From Umbilicaria muhlenbergii (Eukaryota > Ascomycota > Lecanoromycetes > Umbilicariales > Umbilicariaceae), in the NCBI GenBank assembly GCA_000611775.1, contig KK106983.1, positions 3,862,211 through 3,926,210 on the forward strand: DNA of 64,000 bases, written 5' to 3'. Within the stretch, counting starts at the first letter, position 1. The number at the start of each line of letters is the position of its first letter. A program made the position numbers and the translations under genes. Under the pieces are notes generated by a model. The model had not been told where the DNA came from, ran no database searches, and worked only from the letters and a program-made list of their open reading frames with translations. Below are positions 44,709 through 56,676 of the stretch, piece after piece.

Positions 44709-46431
44709 ATGCCGAGAGAGATGGCCGTCCACAGAGTGCAGAGAAGTGTCAAGTGCGCCGAGTGTAGGCGTCGCAGAGTCAAGGTCAATCCTCCACGACC
44801 AACCGAGCTGCCATTCAACTACTGACTCGGCCCTGTCCGACAGTGCGATGAGCAGCGTCCGACCTGTAGGCGGTGCAGAACCGGCAACCGACAATGTCCA
44901 GGTTACGAAGAAAGGTGGATTTTCATAAGCCCCCAACCTCAATGGCAAAGGCCCGGCAGCGAAATGAACACGCCCCCCGACACGGCAAGCTCACGGTCTG
45001 AGAGCACTGCTGATCCGGCCTCGCCTGCGGCCGATGCGTGTGATGAGCCGGGCTATATGGTGCCAGACTGTGACCTAGAACAGCTGCAACAGAGACTCGT
45101 CGCTTCCCTCCGTTATCCCCAGATCAGTACGCTCGACTCGCCAGCTGCAGTCCAGGACCAGCTACTATCGATCTATACCGCCTCAATCTGCACTGTTCCA
45201 ACAACGTCGCCAACACTGCCGCGAGAGCTTTGTCTGTTCCGCGAATGGCTTAAATACGTCCCGCCATATCTTGGAACCAGCGGTGTACTGGATGACTCAA
45301 TGATGTGTCTCACCATAGCACATCTTGGCCGGTTAAATCATAACAAAGATATGATCCGAGACACCAAGCGCATCTATGTTCGAGCTATCCACCGGCTACA
45401 TCATATTCTCAAGACTCCTGAGCGCCGTTCTTCTCAGACGCTGTGTGCCACGCTGTTCTTAAGCCAGTATGAGGCATGTCATAGCTTACGCATCCCATAG
45501 GAGAATGCTGCAACTAACACGCATGCAGTTCTTGGCTTGTTCCCCCGAGACCGCCTGGGTTCAGCATGCTGGCGGCGCTGCGGAGCTGATGCGACGAAGA
45601 GGCCCAGAGGCTCACAAGCAGGGATTCGAGAATGCTATGCTACGAGCTTTTCGACCAAAGATGGTACGTTATTGCCATATCGCCTGTAATGGAAGATTCT
45701 AAAGCCAGTCAAAGATATGCAAGGCCTTAGTATCCCGTGTCGACTGTTTCCTCGACAACAAGGATTGGAGAGCAGTTTTGCACCATGAACCCCAGGCCCA
45801 AGGTCTGAACCCTCCCCAGAGCGTACGCCTCTCGGATGAGTTTTACGAGATTTTGGCGACTTTGCCCGGCTTGATCAAGTGGACGAATTCGCTTCACGCG
45901 GCCCCAAATCCCACGGGGGAGGAAATGCAGCATGTTCTGCACCGTGCACGGGAACTTCAGGCCTCGCTCATGCGCTGGCACACAAAGTTCACCGCAGGCA
46001 CCAACGCCCCATTCCTCAAGGTCCCCTCTGGCGTCAGCGGCGCCCTTTTCCCGACCGTGTACCAGTACGAGAACCACCATACCACGGGCTTGATCTGTTC
46101 ATACTACGCCTCCCTGATCGTGATTAACGATATAATAACCTCGTTCCCACCTAGCGATGATCTCTCGGAAGTAAACAGGCGCTACGCAAAAGAAATCTGC
46201 AAATCTGTCGAGTACGCACACGCGTCCGGGTTTCTAGGCGCCTATTCAATCATTTTCCCACTAACAGCCGCCTATCTCGCATCGGGGCCGGAAATCAGAA
46301 GCTGGATCAAGAACTGGCCCGGCAGGTTTGAAGAGTACTTTGATGTCAAGGTGTGGGAGGTTTTCGATGATATGGACGCCATGGGAGGCCTTGTTGAGAA
46401 GAGGCGGCATGGCGGAAATCGGATCGAGTGA
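44709..46431 (+). CDS. Zn2Cys6 transcription factor with a fungal-specific regulatory domain; frame break
   Basis: Exons 44709-44783, 44844-45477, 45529-45663 and 45724-46431. The zinc cluster spans the first intron: CAECRRRRVK joins CDEQRPTCRRCRTGNRQC, a canonical C-x2-C-x6-C-x6-C-x2-C-x6-C. The rest resembles the Fungal_trans_2 regulatory region (CLFREWLKYVPPYL, TLCATLFLSQYEA, AWVQHAGGAAELMRRRGP). Between 45477 and 45529 the obvious intron (GTCATA...GCAG, 51 bases) leaves the frame one base out. Alternatives would be shorter than normal fungal introns or would remove the conserved FLSQYE block. The gene therefore carries either a real one-base indel or an assembly error. Target genes are not evident from the neighbours. 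Confidence 0.72.
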
Positions 46432-47606
46432 GTTCCGCCAGTCTGTCTGCGTCTGTTATCGGCGCTGGGTTGCGATTATGGCCTGTTAAAACGCGTTTGA
46501 CTTTTGTACCTATATGCAACAGGACTGACTCAGTCAGTCCTCTGAACACCGGCGCCAATAATGTGTGTTCTATTTCATATAGCTTCTAGATAAATCCAAG
46601 GCGCTCAGATACGCCATTGACAACATCTTTCGCCGCGTCTACTCCTCACAGGGCATCAGTAGTCTTTGTACAACCCTGTAGTCTTTGCACTGAATCTCGT
46701 CTATGCCGGCGAGGGTCGTGGACATATCCGCGCGACCTTTGGTAGCATACAACCTCGACGGCAAATCCTGCATACCTTATGCCCCAACCCCCCACGATAT
46801 CCCCATGTAGATCAAGACCCCGCACTCCAGTCACATGACCACAAATCGTCCCGATTCCCCATTTGCATATCCGACGACTGCCTGCCTACAGATCGAGCAG
46901 CCAATGACCTCCGGGCACGGTTCGCACAAGGCGCGGCGAGGCGAAGCGAGGCGGGCGATACGTGGGCTGGTGTAGCGAGGCATGGGACGCTTGACCGAAT
47001 CGGGGCATTGGCCTCGAGCTTTTAGTCTTTCGTATCAAACAAGGTAGCTCAGGTAAGGTAGGTAGTTGGACGGCGGTGCAGCAGCGGTCAGGCCACCCGA
47101 CATGCCCACCTCAGGTTTCTGCCTTGAGGGCGCGGCGTTTTTCTTGAGGTCCGGAGCGGTTGGTCCTACTTGCACGCACGGTGGCGTGGGTCGTTTGACT
47201 TTGAGGAGGCCGCTGGCTGCTTTCGAGGGGTTGCTGTGGGGGGGGAGGGTGCCCTGGGGGCGAGGCCCGTGCTGGATGGAGGGTTGGTCGCCTTCTTTTC
47301 TCGCGCGGATGGGGGGGGCGTGGGTGGGGTTGGGGTGTGGGCTGTGGGCGGGTGTGGGACCCGGGAGGAGATGGGTTGGCTGGTGTGGGTGGATGGAGTG
47401 GTGAGGTTGGCAGATGCGGTGGTGGTGTGAGGGGGGTTGGCTGCGTGGAGATGAGGGATGAGGTAGGGATGATAACGTCACTTCTCTACTGGCAATGCAG
47501 TGGTCGGGGAGATGGATCCTACGTTCTGACACAACCGTAGGCTACCTTGATGCACATCGCGCGGGGGCGGTGTTGGTGATGTCGCAGCAATCTCTCGTTC
47601 GTTACA
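46432..47606. other. Gene-free region with a G-rich tract
   Basis: 47200-47440 is strongly G-rich on the plus strand and gives long but meaningless frames in several registers. No gene is supported. Confidence 0.4.
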
Positions 47607-48005
47607 GTGGAGATACACAAGTTGCCTTCTTGTGGGCAGCGCACTGTACCACAGTTCTTCTGTCTTATAGATCGGCGCTTCCTTCAAGGGCCTGCTCAAG
47701 AAGGCGAATGCGGACATGCACCAGGCCACAACTACGAATCCTGCCGCGTCAGCAATGTGTCTTGCGTGGTCCAGGAAAAGCAATGTGCTGCCCTCGTGTT
47801 TCACTGTTGCTGCGACCCTGTAGCATGCTCCACAAGCACTGGACGATTGTTTATCGAGACACTCAAGGTCAAGGACGGCTTGGTTGAGTATCATGTATTG
47901 CTATATGATCATCCTTGGTGTTTCAAGTATCCATACGGCATTGCTACCGTCATAATTCCATTGCTATTTTCCATGGCAGCAGTTGTAGGAATGCGGAGTT
48001 TATAA
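47607..48005 (+). CDS. Possible small cysteine-rich membrane protein (132 aa)
   Basis: A 132-codon frame with about 13 cysteines (for example ALVFHCCCDPVAC) and a C-terminal hydrophobic helix (YGIATVIIPLLFSMAAVVG). It has no N-terminal signal in this frame. The cysteine density and the tail helix are suggestive, but overlapping frames on both strands are also open here, so it may be chance. Confidence 0.3.
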   Translation: MEIHKLPSCGQRTVPQFFCLIDRRFLQGPAQEGECGHAPGHNYESCRVSNVSCVVQEKQCAALVFHCCCDPVACSTSTGRLFIETLKVKDGLVEYHVLLYDHPWCFKYPYGIATVIIPLLFSMAAVVGMRSL

Positions 48006-48524
48006 AGCGAAGCGGAAGTGAGAAATACTTGACTTCGTTAACATCATCATCGGGCACTTGGGCAGGTATTGTCTTCACATGAATGCCTAGCCCTGTGGAG
48101 CTATTACGTCAGCAGGCGTATATAGCAGGCTTCTCGCGGTTTTTTAGCATCCTACATGAATAAAACGAACGTGTTGCCAGTCAATCATTGAACCGTGCAA
48201 TTGGACCTACAGCCCTGAGTAAACAAGAGTGGTAGATACCTTAGTACTCGGGTGTTAAGCTTCAGGGGAAGATGTGTATCGGAGTAAAGTGCACGCATAA
48301 AAGCTTAATTTAGCGCGGTCTAAACGCGGTCTAATCGCGTCATCCGATCGCGAAACTTCAACTTTGATCGAATCAAGCCAAGCCCTACCCCGGATTTCTG
48401 ATTGCTTTTCGCCATTGCTCGTCCACAACTACGAGTGTCATATCCATCTCAAGCCAACAGTAAGCTTGGCCAACAACAAAGCCTGCTGCATGCTCAAAGT
48501 CCCAATTTACAAGCTCACACCATC
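48006..48524. other. Promoter region of the MBD4-like gene
   Basis: Two closely spaced copies of GCGGTCTAA lie at about 48315-48337, with further CGCG steps near 48350. A TATATA string is near 48118. No gene is seen. Confidence 0.4.
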
Positions 48525-51500
48525 ATGGCCGGTCCTTCGGCTGTGAGCTCTGTGCCAAACAACACTCATTTCAAGGCGTATTCGCCACCAAGCGTTCTAT
48601 GGGCACAAACATCCTCGAACCTAGATAGCCAGTCTACGCGGGAGACAGAGCCGACTCCCACACCCAAGCCTCGACGCAAGCTCAAGGACACCGCACTCCC
48701 TTCCCTCCTGAATCACCCTCGAGCTAGTTCTGTAGCTCTCAGCCTTTCAATTGAACTACCACCTTCGTCGCAGATACCATCAGATACCCCTACGACGAGC
48801 TCGGGAAGTGAACATGGCGATACTGAGGATGAGGATATTATGAGTGTCTTGGAGGATTACAACACTGAGGGTGTAAGTAGGGAAGATCTCAAACTGTGGA
48901 TGCAGTCTGCACCGGAGGATCAGAAGCTTGAGAGAGTGCACAATACAAAGCTCAACTCATCGAACGCATTCGAGGCACGGTATAACACAGAGGGTATTAG
49001 CCGGGAAGATCTGGAGCTCTGGCACGAGTTCGCACCGCCAGACCAAAGATTGGGGGCTGGATCGGATACAGAGTTTGAGATGGACGAGATGAATTCCGAG
49101 CTGAGATCCAGGTCGTTGGAGCTGGATTTCAAGTCGCTACAAAAAGCCGCACCTACAGAGTCCCGTCGTCGTATGTCACCTTTCTAGAGCTACAAGCCCT
49201 ACAAGCCCAGACATCAAAGCTAACCATTGGCTCTAGCTAGTACCGGCTTGATCGAGCAATCGAAACATATGCAAGTCAACCACTTCATTCGCCGACACAT
49301 CTTCCTCCAAACGTCACTCGTCCATCACACCACATCCGAACGTCGAAGCTTCGAGAGGGATATCTACGACTATGCGAGGGGCCTCGGTCTATCTACAAGT
49401 GAAGCGCACAAAGAAGTGCTCAAAGGCCGTACCTTTTGTGGTGAAGAGGACTACAACAGTGATAATACCGCATTAGGTGATGAGGTGGATGATTCGGCGG
49501 AGACGATGCGACGTCTATCCACCCCTACTATGTCAGTAAGGGAACGGTCGGGGAGCGGGCAGCTAGTGGACGTTTCCGCTGTAGTGGAAGAATCAAAGCA
49601 GCGTCGTCGCCGCAAAAAACAAAGCAAGGTTGAACTACTCGGCAACCCGAAAGCGCAGGAAAATGCCATGGATATCGAAGTCACTGCGATGCAACGTGAA
49701 TCAAGCGAACCTTTCCAGCAAGGTAGAAGGAGCTCTAGAGGTATTTCATCAAAATTTTTTCCAACGGGACGCGAGCCAAGCAAGAAGCGGAAGCGGGAGA
49801 GCGCCGATGAGGCTAACCTACAAGCAACGAAGAAACCCAAGAGCGAAGCGAGAAAGCAGAAGTCGAAGAAGATTGACGATCAGACTCCCGCCAACGGACA
49901 TGTCAATCAAGGCGTTGACTCCGCACAATCTGTACCCACTGAAGGCCATGACAAAGCTGGAGAGATTGGGGCGGTTCTACAAGCAGCAACAGACGATGAT
50001 GTGAAAGGGAAGACGGCTGCACATATCATGGGCTACGAGGGAGAAGGGATCGCGAAGACCAAGAACCGGGAGAAGAGGAAAAAGCGGAAAGAGAAATCGA
50101 AAGAACCGGAAGCGACAACTCAGGAAGAATTTACCAATACGCCTGAGAGCTCTCACAATGTCGTCGTCACAAACCAAGGATCCGAGGACAATGGACCTGC
50201 CACAGCCGAGAACAGTTCCGGCCACGCAGTCAATGAGCCTCTGCACGAACAACAGCCATCAGGCACAGCTGAGCCAGTTCTACCTAGCGATGAATCCGGT
50301 GACCATCCTTTGAATTCGAACGCAATCAGAGATGCCAGAAGACTTAGGAAGAAGCAACGGCGAAGAGTGGAGAGAGAAGAGGCGAAGAAAAATAGAACGA
50401 AGAAGGACGGAGCACCGGGTTTACCACCAGTGGCCAACATTGCTACGTCAAATCAAGGCCGTGAAGACTTTGATGATCACCCTATAAATCAGATAACCGG
50501 GCTTCCTGCTCCCTCCATCAACGAGTTGGTAGGGATCCCAAGTCCAAGCAATCAGCACAGCCCAGGCAGTATCACACCCACGACGGCCCGTGATCCAAAT
50601 GGCCCCAGATCCGCTGCTGAAGCTCGTCGCAATTTCCTGATATCTGCCGAGCGAGAATCCGATAAGCATGGCATCACTGCCAACATAAATGATGAACCAC
50701 AATCGGAGCGAACCGTGAAGGCTCTGGACCTCGTTGAGCAGCTTGATGCATTGAAGAACTCCTCTAACAAGAACCAGGTCGAGCTCTTTGACCATGGACA
50801 ATTCGAACATGCAAATAAGAGAACTAAGGATGATCTGAAAGAGATTGAGAATGGGCTACACCCTGAAAAGGAGGCCGAAGAGTACCAAGCTGATGTCGAA
50901 CGTGCAAAGAAGAGGAGGCGAAGGAAGAGGAAGAGTGGGGCTGAGAAAGAGCAAGCGGCTGTTGTCGATAGTATTGACAATGTAAAGACTAAGAAAGTCA
51001 AGCAAGAAAACACCGAAGTGGACCCGACCCTAAGAGAGCCGGGTTTTCAATTTCCGATGATTCAGTGAGCGTGACCGCTGCTGATGAGGGGGTGTCGACA
51101 CCGAAGAATGAGAACACGGCCGTGGATGGTGCGCTAGATGCGGTCATGGCGATGCTAAACAAAAGCCGTAGCGGATCCGCTGCAGCTATTGGAGACTCGA
51201 CTGCCTCACAGTTGCGTGCCGTCGTCATCGAGAAGTCGCCGATCAAGAAAGAAGACTATCCAAAACTACTATCGAGCACCGATACGAGCCCACTGTCAAG
51301 CGCACTATCGAGTCCAGTGTTTAGCCCCATTCTTCCACCGCTCGACATCGAGAGCGAGACAGACGGGTTCCAACTCAGCCGCAAGACCTCAGAGGCCGGA
51401 GACGAACTCTCGCACCGGACGAGGACTAGTCGGAGCAAAAGCAGAAGCCGCTCCAAATCTACCACACTCCTGCCGCCAACCACACCCTCGAAAAAAAGCC

Positions 51501-52381
51501 CTCGGAAGGCCTCCGCCAAGAAGTCCCCCTACTTCCCCAAGTCGCCGTCCGAGAAAATCTCATGCATACCCTTCCCACCCCTGCAAGCCACATCATTCGG
51601 CCTCGTGCAAGAAAAGCTAAGCCACGACCCCTTCCGCCTCCTCATCGCCACCATCTTCCTCAACAAAACCAAAGGCTCCGTCGCCATACCCGTCTTCTAC
51701 GACCTCACGGCCCGCTACCCCACCCCCGCCCACCTCGCCGCCGCCAACCAAAAAGACCTCGTGGACATGATCCAGCATCTCGGACTCCAGAACCAACGCG
51801 CGGCCAAATGTATTAAACTTGCGCAGGCTTGGCTCGACAACCCGCCCGGGAAGGGGAGGCGCTATCGACGACTGCACTACCCAAATAAAGACGACGGGAA
51901 GGATATCCGGGCGACGGAAGGACCTATATCCGACGACGACGGAAGGGTTGCGTGGGAAATCGGCCATTTACCGGGAATAGGCGCTTACGCAATCGACAGC
52001 TGGCGCATCTTCTGCCGCGACGAGCTGCGCAGTCTTCCGCACGGGCTCGTCGCTGGGGACCTCACCCCGGAGGCGCGGATTGAGGAGCTGGAGAAGGAGT
52101 GGACGAGGGTGCTGCCGGGGGATAAGGAACTTAGAGCTTATTTGCGGTGGAGATGGTTGAGGTTGGGGTGGATGTGGGACCCGCTCACGGGGGAGAAGGT
52201 GGGGGCGGGNNNNNNNNNNNNNNNNNNNNNNNNNNNNNNNNNNNNNNNNNNNNNNNNNNNNNNNNNNNNNNNNNNNNNNNNNNNNNNNNNNNNNNNNNNN
52301 NNNNNNNNNNNNNNNNNNNNNNNNNNNNNNNNNNNNNNNNNNNNNNNNGGGGAGGGGCGTGTGGATGACGACTTGAGCTGA
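48525..52381 (+). CDS. MBD4-like HhH-GPD DNA glycosylase with a long basic N-terminus; contains an assembly gap
   Basis: Base-excision repair enzyme of the MBD4/endonuclease III fold, expected to remove T or U from G mispairs. Exons 48525-49170, 49237-50981 and 51035-52381 join in phase; the third exon includes 139 N. Residues 1-800 are low-complexity. They include a duplicated motif (YNTEG[VI]SREDL[KE]LW, copies near 48859 and 48982) and several lysine/arginine clusters (KKRRRRKRKSG) that look like nuclear localisation or DNA-binding segments. The catalytic region begins near FGLVQEKLSHDPFRLLIATIF. Its helix-hairpin-helix LPGIGAYAIDSWRIFCRDEL holds the expected catalytic aspartate (IDSW). 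No separate methyl-CpG-binding domain is visible. The gap falls after WMWDPLTGEK, beyond the core, so mainly the last residues are uncertain. Confidence 0.85.
52210..52348. other. Assembly gap (139 N)
   Basis: Run of N inside the last exon of the MBD4-like gene. The flanks are G-rich (GGGGGCGGG before, GGGGAGGGG after), which suggests a low-complexity stretch that failed to assemble. The true length is unknown. Confidence 0.99.
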
Positions 52382-52938
52382 AAGAAAGATTTCAGTTGCA
52401 TGGGGGGTGCCTTGTGATGTATGAAGATAAGGTAGCTGGAGAGGTTTAATGAGGAGGTGGATGTTTGAGTGTGTAATGCTCGCTCTACGCCACCTCTTGG
52501 ATCCTCGAGCGACGAAATCGCGGGCCTACGCACCGCAGATCAGTCCACGCCGGCTCACCTGATCGGATCGACTTGACGAGTCATTCGATAGAGGCGCTGG
52601 GACGATAGAAACACATCTCGATGCTCGATATGGATATGTTGGCGGAGGACTCTGGAACGAGTCCGACTACAGCGTCGACGACGAAGCAGCCTTGACTCGA
52701 GTCCGGACACTCGATCTCATGTATCGTATTTCACTTCGTCATTAGACATGGCCGCGGTGCCAGCTAGAATCCTCTTCGAGGAAGAGCGTTGGAGGTAGAG
52801 AGTGTGATGTTGATACTCAAGACCAATCAATACCAATACCAAAGACCCTATCCATCCACGATTGTTCACTTCTCCTACCCTTGCCTGATTCCCTGTTCCT
52901 GTTTGCGTTCCCGGTTCAGCTGTGTTCCCTGATTCGGA
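52382..52938. other. Gene-free region before the repeat array
   Basis: Nothing supported. Confidence 0.4.
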
Positions 52939-54765
52939 CCATCTTCATTGCCGTCGGACGTAGTAGATAGGAGATCTCAACCTCACGTGCTGTGTTTCAA
53001 GTGAAGTGGCAGCTCTGTCGCGTTAGACGCCGGTGGCACGATGGGGGGATGTTTGTGGCTAAGCCGCTTTAAGGTTTCTAACATTCACCATCGGACGTCG
53101 TGGGAGATTTTCGGGAAGTGGGGACTTTGGGAAGGGTGCAGTACCTTAAACAGATGCTTCACGGCTGAAGGTCTGAGCTAGACCGCTTTGAGGTTTCCTC
53201 TGTTTATTCGTCGGACGTCGTATGATCGACTGGGCCAAGCAAGGGATGAGAGAGAGTGTGTGTGTGTGGATAGGTTTAGCAGGTCTGAGCTAAACCGGTT
53301 TGAGGTTTTCGATGTTTGCCGTTGGACGTCGTGAGGCGGTTACGAGAAACGAGAAACGGGGGCGTTTTGAGAGCTCTAATGTCCGACGGACAACTCGAGT
53401 TGCTGGGTTATGTCCCAATCGGGTAGACAGATCTTGAGATCACCGCTAAGCCTCTTTGAGGTTTCTTGTATTGATTCGTCGGACGTCGTGGGAGCATCTG
53501 AGGGAACGGGGGTATTGAGAGAAACAATCCAATATTTCCAATACCACAGCACCCTGCCTTAATGGTGATGACTTGGCCGATAATTAAGCATTCAAAACTA
53601 GTCGTCTAATCTTTGTCAGAGGTGTGAACCTAGACTTGAGGTGAGAGCTGTCAGGGAGCTCCCAGTTTTAAATTTCCAAGAGATAGTTCTAATAGAAGGG
53701 TGTCGTAAACAGACATTTTAATCTTCATTGAACGTCATGGAAATTCTTTCTAGCCCGGGAGCTCTTGAAAGTCGCTTATATAAATTTCCCAGTATCAGCG
53801 GCATCATGAAATGGTGCTGAGCTCTGCGCAGGAAAAATAGGGGGCAGAGAAAGCGGAGATGCCTCCAAGTCAACGTCTTTGCAATACCATTGAACGTTGT
53901 AAAGACGCCACATAAAACTAAATACAGCTGCTATCCTACAATATACAGCTAGCGCGCCGAGTCCGTCATCACGTTGTGATCGATGATCTTCGATGATCCA
54001 AGAGATATATTGAACGTCGTAGACTGTTCGTCATAGGCCTTTGTTGGAAATCAACGCTCGAGGCTTCGCGCAACCTATGAACTAATCTCACTTAGTACTG
54101 TAGCTTGTATATAAGTGGAAGGTCATGGGGGAACATCCTAATCGAGACAGCTTTATTTGTCGTCGAACGTCACAAGATTGCGTGATGTGATGGAGGGTCG
54201 TGGAGGGCTGCGGGAACCGGAGCCTTAGGCGGGTCCCTCTATCTGATTCATCACTGTCGGCGCATCGTCGTGCTATGGAGATGAGCTTTGCGCAAGGTGG
54301 GTGTATCCAGATTAGGTAACTCAGTCTTCATCGAACGTTATGGCTTTGCTTCGGGGAAATGATAACATCTGGGAGGACCCCAGATGACCCCCAGATCTCA
54401 TTATCATGAAGTGATGATGGGCTTCGTGCAAAGGAAGCATGCCAAAGTCGGGTACTCTGCAACATCGGTGAACGTCGTGGCTTTGGTACGTCGGATAATG
54501 TCCGGGAGGTCTCTCAAATGCGGAGTGTCCGCCCATCATCATGCTGTGATGATGACTTTTGGTCGGGAAGCAATACTTCCGAATCGAGCAAGCCACAACG
54601 TCGTCGACCGTCATGGCCATGGTATGGGAGACTGATACCTCGGAGGCCCTCCAGTACATATCCATAAGCGTCGACCCAGCGTTGCGATATGGTGATGAGC
54701 CTCGTGGCCAAGGTGGAACCGTCGCAATGAAGAGACTGGTAACATCATTGAACGTCGTAGACTCT
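52939..54765 (+). repeat. Array of about 13 diverged 110-170 bp units with a GRACGTCGTGG core
   Basis: Copies of a core close to TTCATTGAACGTCGTGG or TTCGTCGGACGTCGTGG start near 52956, 53093, 53213, 53324, 53481, 53731, 53893, 54013, 54166, 54333, 54471, 54606 and 54751. The first group (52.9-53.5 kb) also shares a block like CTAAACCGCTTTGAGGTTTC about 30 bases before the core. The second group (53.7-54.8 kb) shares a block like ATCATGAAGTGATGATG followed by GCTTCGTGCAAAGGAAGC. No frame stays open with protein-like composition across units. The function is unknown; it could be an old minisatellite, a repeated binding site or a non-coding transcript. Confidence 0.75.
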
Positions 54766-56246
54766 ATCCGAGACTAGAGCTCTGATGGGCCTCCTAAGAA
54801 ATTGACAGTTACAGTATGCCGTTCGCCACCATTCAAAGATGAGTCCTAGCTCGTAAGATTTTTCCGTGTGAGATCCGGCGGGAGCCTAGGATGTTCAAGA
54901 TACTGCACGAGCTGGCTCACCTTCCTTCCTTGTTGGAGATCGATCTAAAATACCTAGGTCAGGACTGCATCCCAGCCACAGCGTCTGTCAGTAGCCACGG
55001 ATTTCAAATGGTGGGCGGTCCTGATTAGGAAGTGGATAACTTCCCATGTGCGTCCAGAGTGGACAGTGTCATCCTACGGGACGTGTAGATGGGGGGCCCT
55101 TCTGCGCTCGAGCCATTGGATCGGACGTCCACAACTTTGAGTGAAAAGCCAAATCGTATCTTTGCAGCGAATCCGGGAAAAGTCAGGAGCAGCAGCTAGC
55201 CAAATGACTTGAGGCGTAACACCCCGGACCTTTTACAAGGCACCGTGCCTTGACCTTGAGCTGTATGGCTTTGACCAGCTCTCGATCTAGAGGCAGCGGG
55301 TTGTGCCTGAGAACCCGATACCGTGAATAAAAAGCGCCTGAAGTTCGCCATTTCCAGTAGCTTAAAGGCTGATGTAAACCTAGTAGAAACACTCAGATAA
55401 CATCTTAATCATAAGATAGCTAGAGACTACAGACCAGTTCTGTCCCGCGGGCCGCGGCTCCGTGCTTTCTGATACTCCGAAGGTACTCCCGCTCTCTGAC
55501 GATTTCTCGTCGCCACACTCAAGCTTCGGGACGGGGAAGGAAGCATTACTCCGTAGGAGCTTGGTAGAAGTGGAGACCGCCCGGAGGTCTCTTTGAACAT
55601 CTCGCCTACTCGTCGGCGGGCCACTAGCCACTAGGAGTAGGTTCTGTGGTCAAGATATCATCATGTACTCCGTGCCTGGAGATGAAGTCAATGGCTGTGT
55701 TCATGTCATCGCATTGCTGCATACTGTCATATCATACCGTCGATCACCCTCCACTCCCCTCGATAGTCCCTCGATAGTCCATCAAACTCTCCAATGACAT
55801 TGTTGAGTAATGGTCTTTTAACCCCTGAAAGTCGTCTGTATTCGGAAGGGAGTCTTGATGGAAGTGGAGAACAGTGCGAGGCTCTCCCCTCTCAAGCGCG
55901 AAAGCATACTATGCTTAAGGTTGAGCCACGATACCCGTGTGGGGAGAGCGTGGAAGAAACGGGCCGTGCAGCTTATTTAGTGGGCTCGGTATGGTATGGA
56001 TCACCGTACATAGACTAGAATAAGGTACCAAAGCGTACCTAGGGACAAGTACCTACGCTGTAGCACTAATAGGGCAATAGTATGGATACAATGGCACAGA
56101 CTATAGACATCGTGGATCTCGCCACTTTGGGTTGACTCGGCAGATAGAGTGGCCTGCACGGCCGTGACGGCTAGCTGCTCTTGGACTAGTCACACTTTTA
56201 ACATCAGCCGCGAAATCTGACCTCACCTCCAAGCTCGACCTTCGTC
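54766..56246. other. Gene-free region
   Basis: Frames at 55183-55631 (minus) and 55794-56018 (plus) have no recognisable features. Nothing else is supported. Confidence 0.4.
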
Positions 56247-56501
56247 TTGTCTTCTCCACTCCTCATGCGAACGCCTAGTGCCTCTTTCGGAAAAATGAGA
56301 TCTGCGTTCCTGTGGCTGGTCCTTGTCCAGGTCTCTGCGAACATGGCACGGCGTGATTCCGTCGACAAAGACCCTGTCGCTGTCCAGATACTACTAGATC
56401 ATCTCATGCACGGAAGAAGGATGACGCTGCGGCTGGCCTGCATTGATTGCAGCTATGCCTCTTCTTCTCGTCCTCGTATATCAAATTGTTCTGCACTGTG
56501 A
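56247..56501 (+). other. Possible signal-peptide exon of the giant surface protein
   Basis: An 84-codon frame contains a good secretory leader, MRSAFLWLVLVQVSANMARR, with ATGs at 56247, 56265 and 56295. A GTGAGA donor ends the frame at 56500. The giant downstream frame lacks a leader of its own, so this is a plausible first exon. No donor/acceptor pair that I tested joins the two with a strong acceptor in the right phase: CTCCACAG at 56702 needs a phase-0 donor. I therefore keep it separate. Confidence 0.4.
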
Positions 56502-56676
56502 GATCTAGCCCAATGAGCTAGATCATGGGCCTTTTCCCGTGTCTCAATCTGTCCGATGTCGACCTCCTAGTCAGTCTGCTTCTGAGCATATAGTGTTGCC
56601 CTTTTCCTCGCTATTTTGCCGCGTGTCATTCTTCGTTGGAGGGAGTTCGGTCTGACCCCATCACATCTTTGCGAAG

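Noticed and set aside
47170-47440. Glycine/tryptophan-rich frames in the G-rich tract
   Set aside because: They are open in several registers at once because of base composition and have no start context or family features.
53700-54765. A C/D-box snoRNA cluster
   Set aside because: Some units contain GTGATGA, but a CTGA D box at the right distance and terminal stems are not consistent between units. Kept only as a hypothesis to test.
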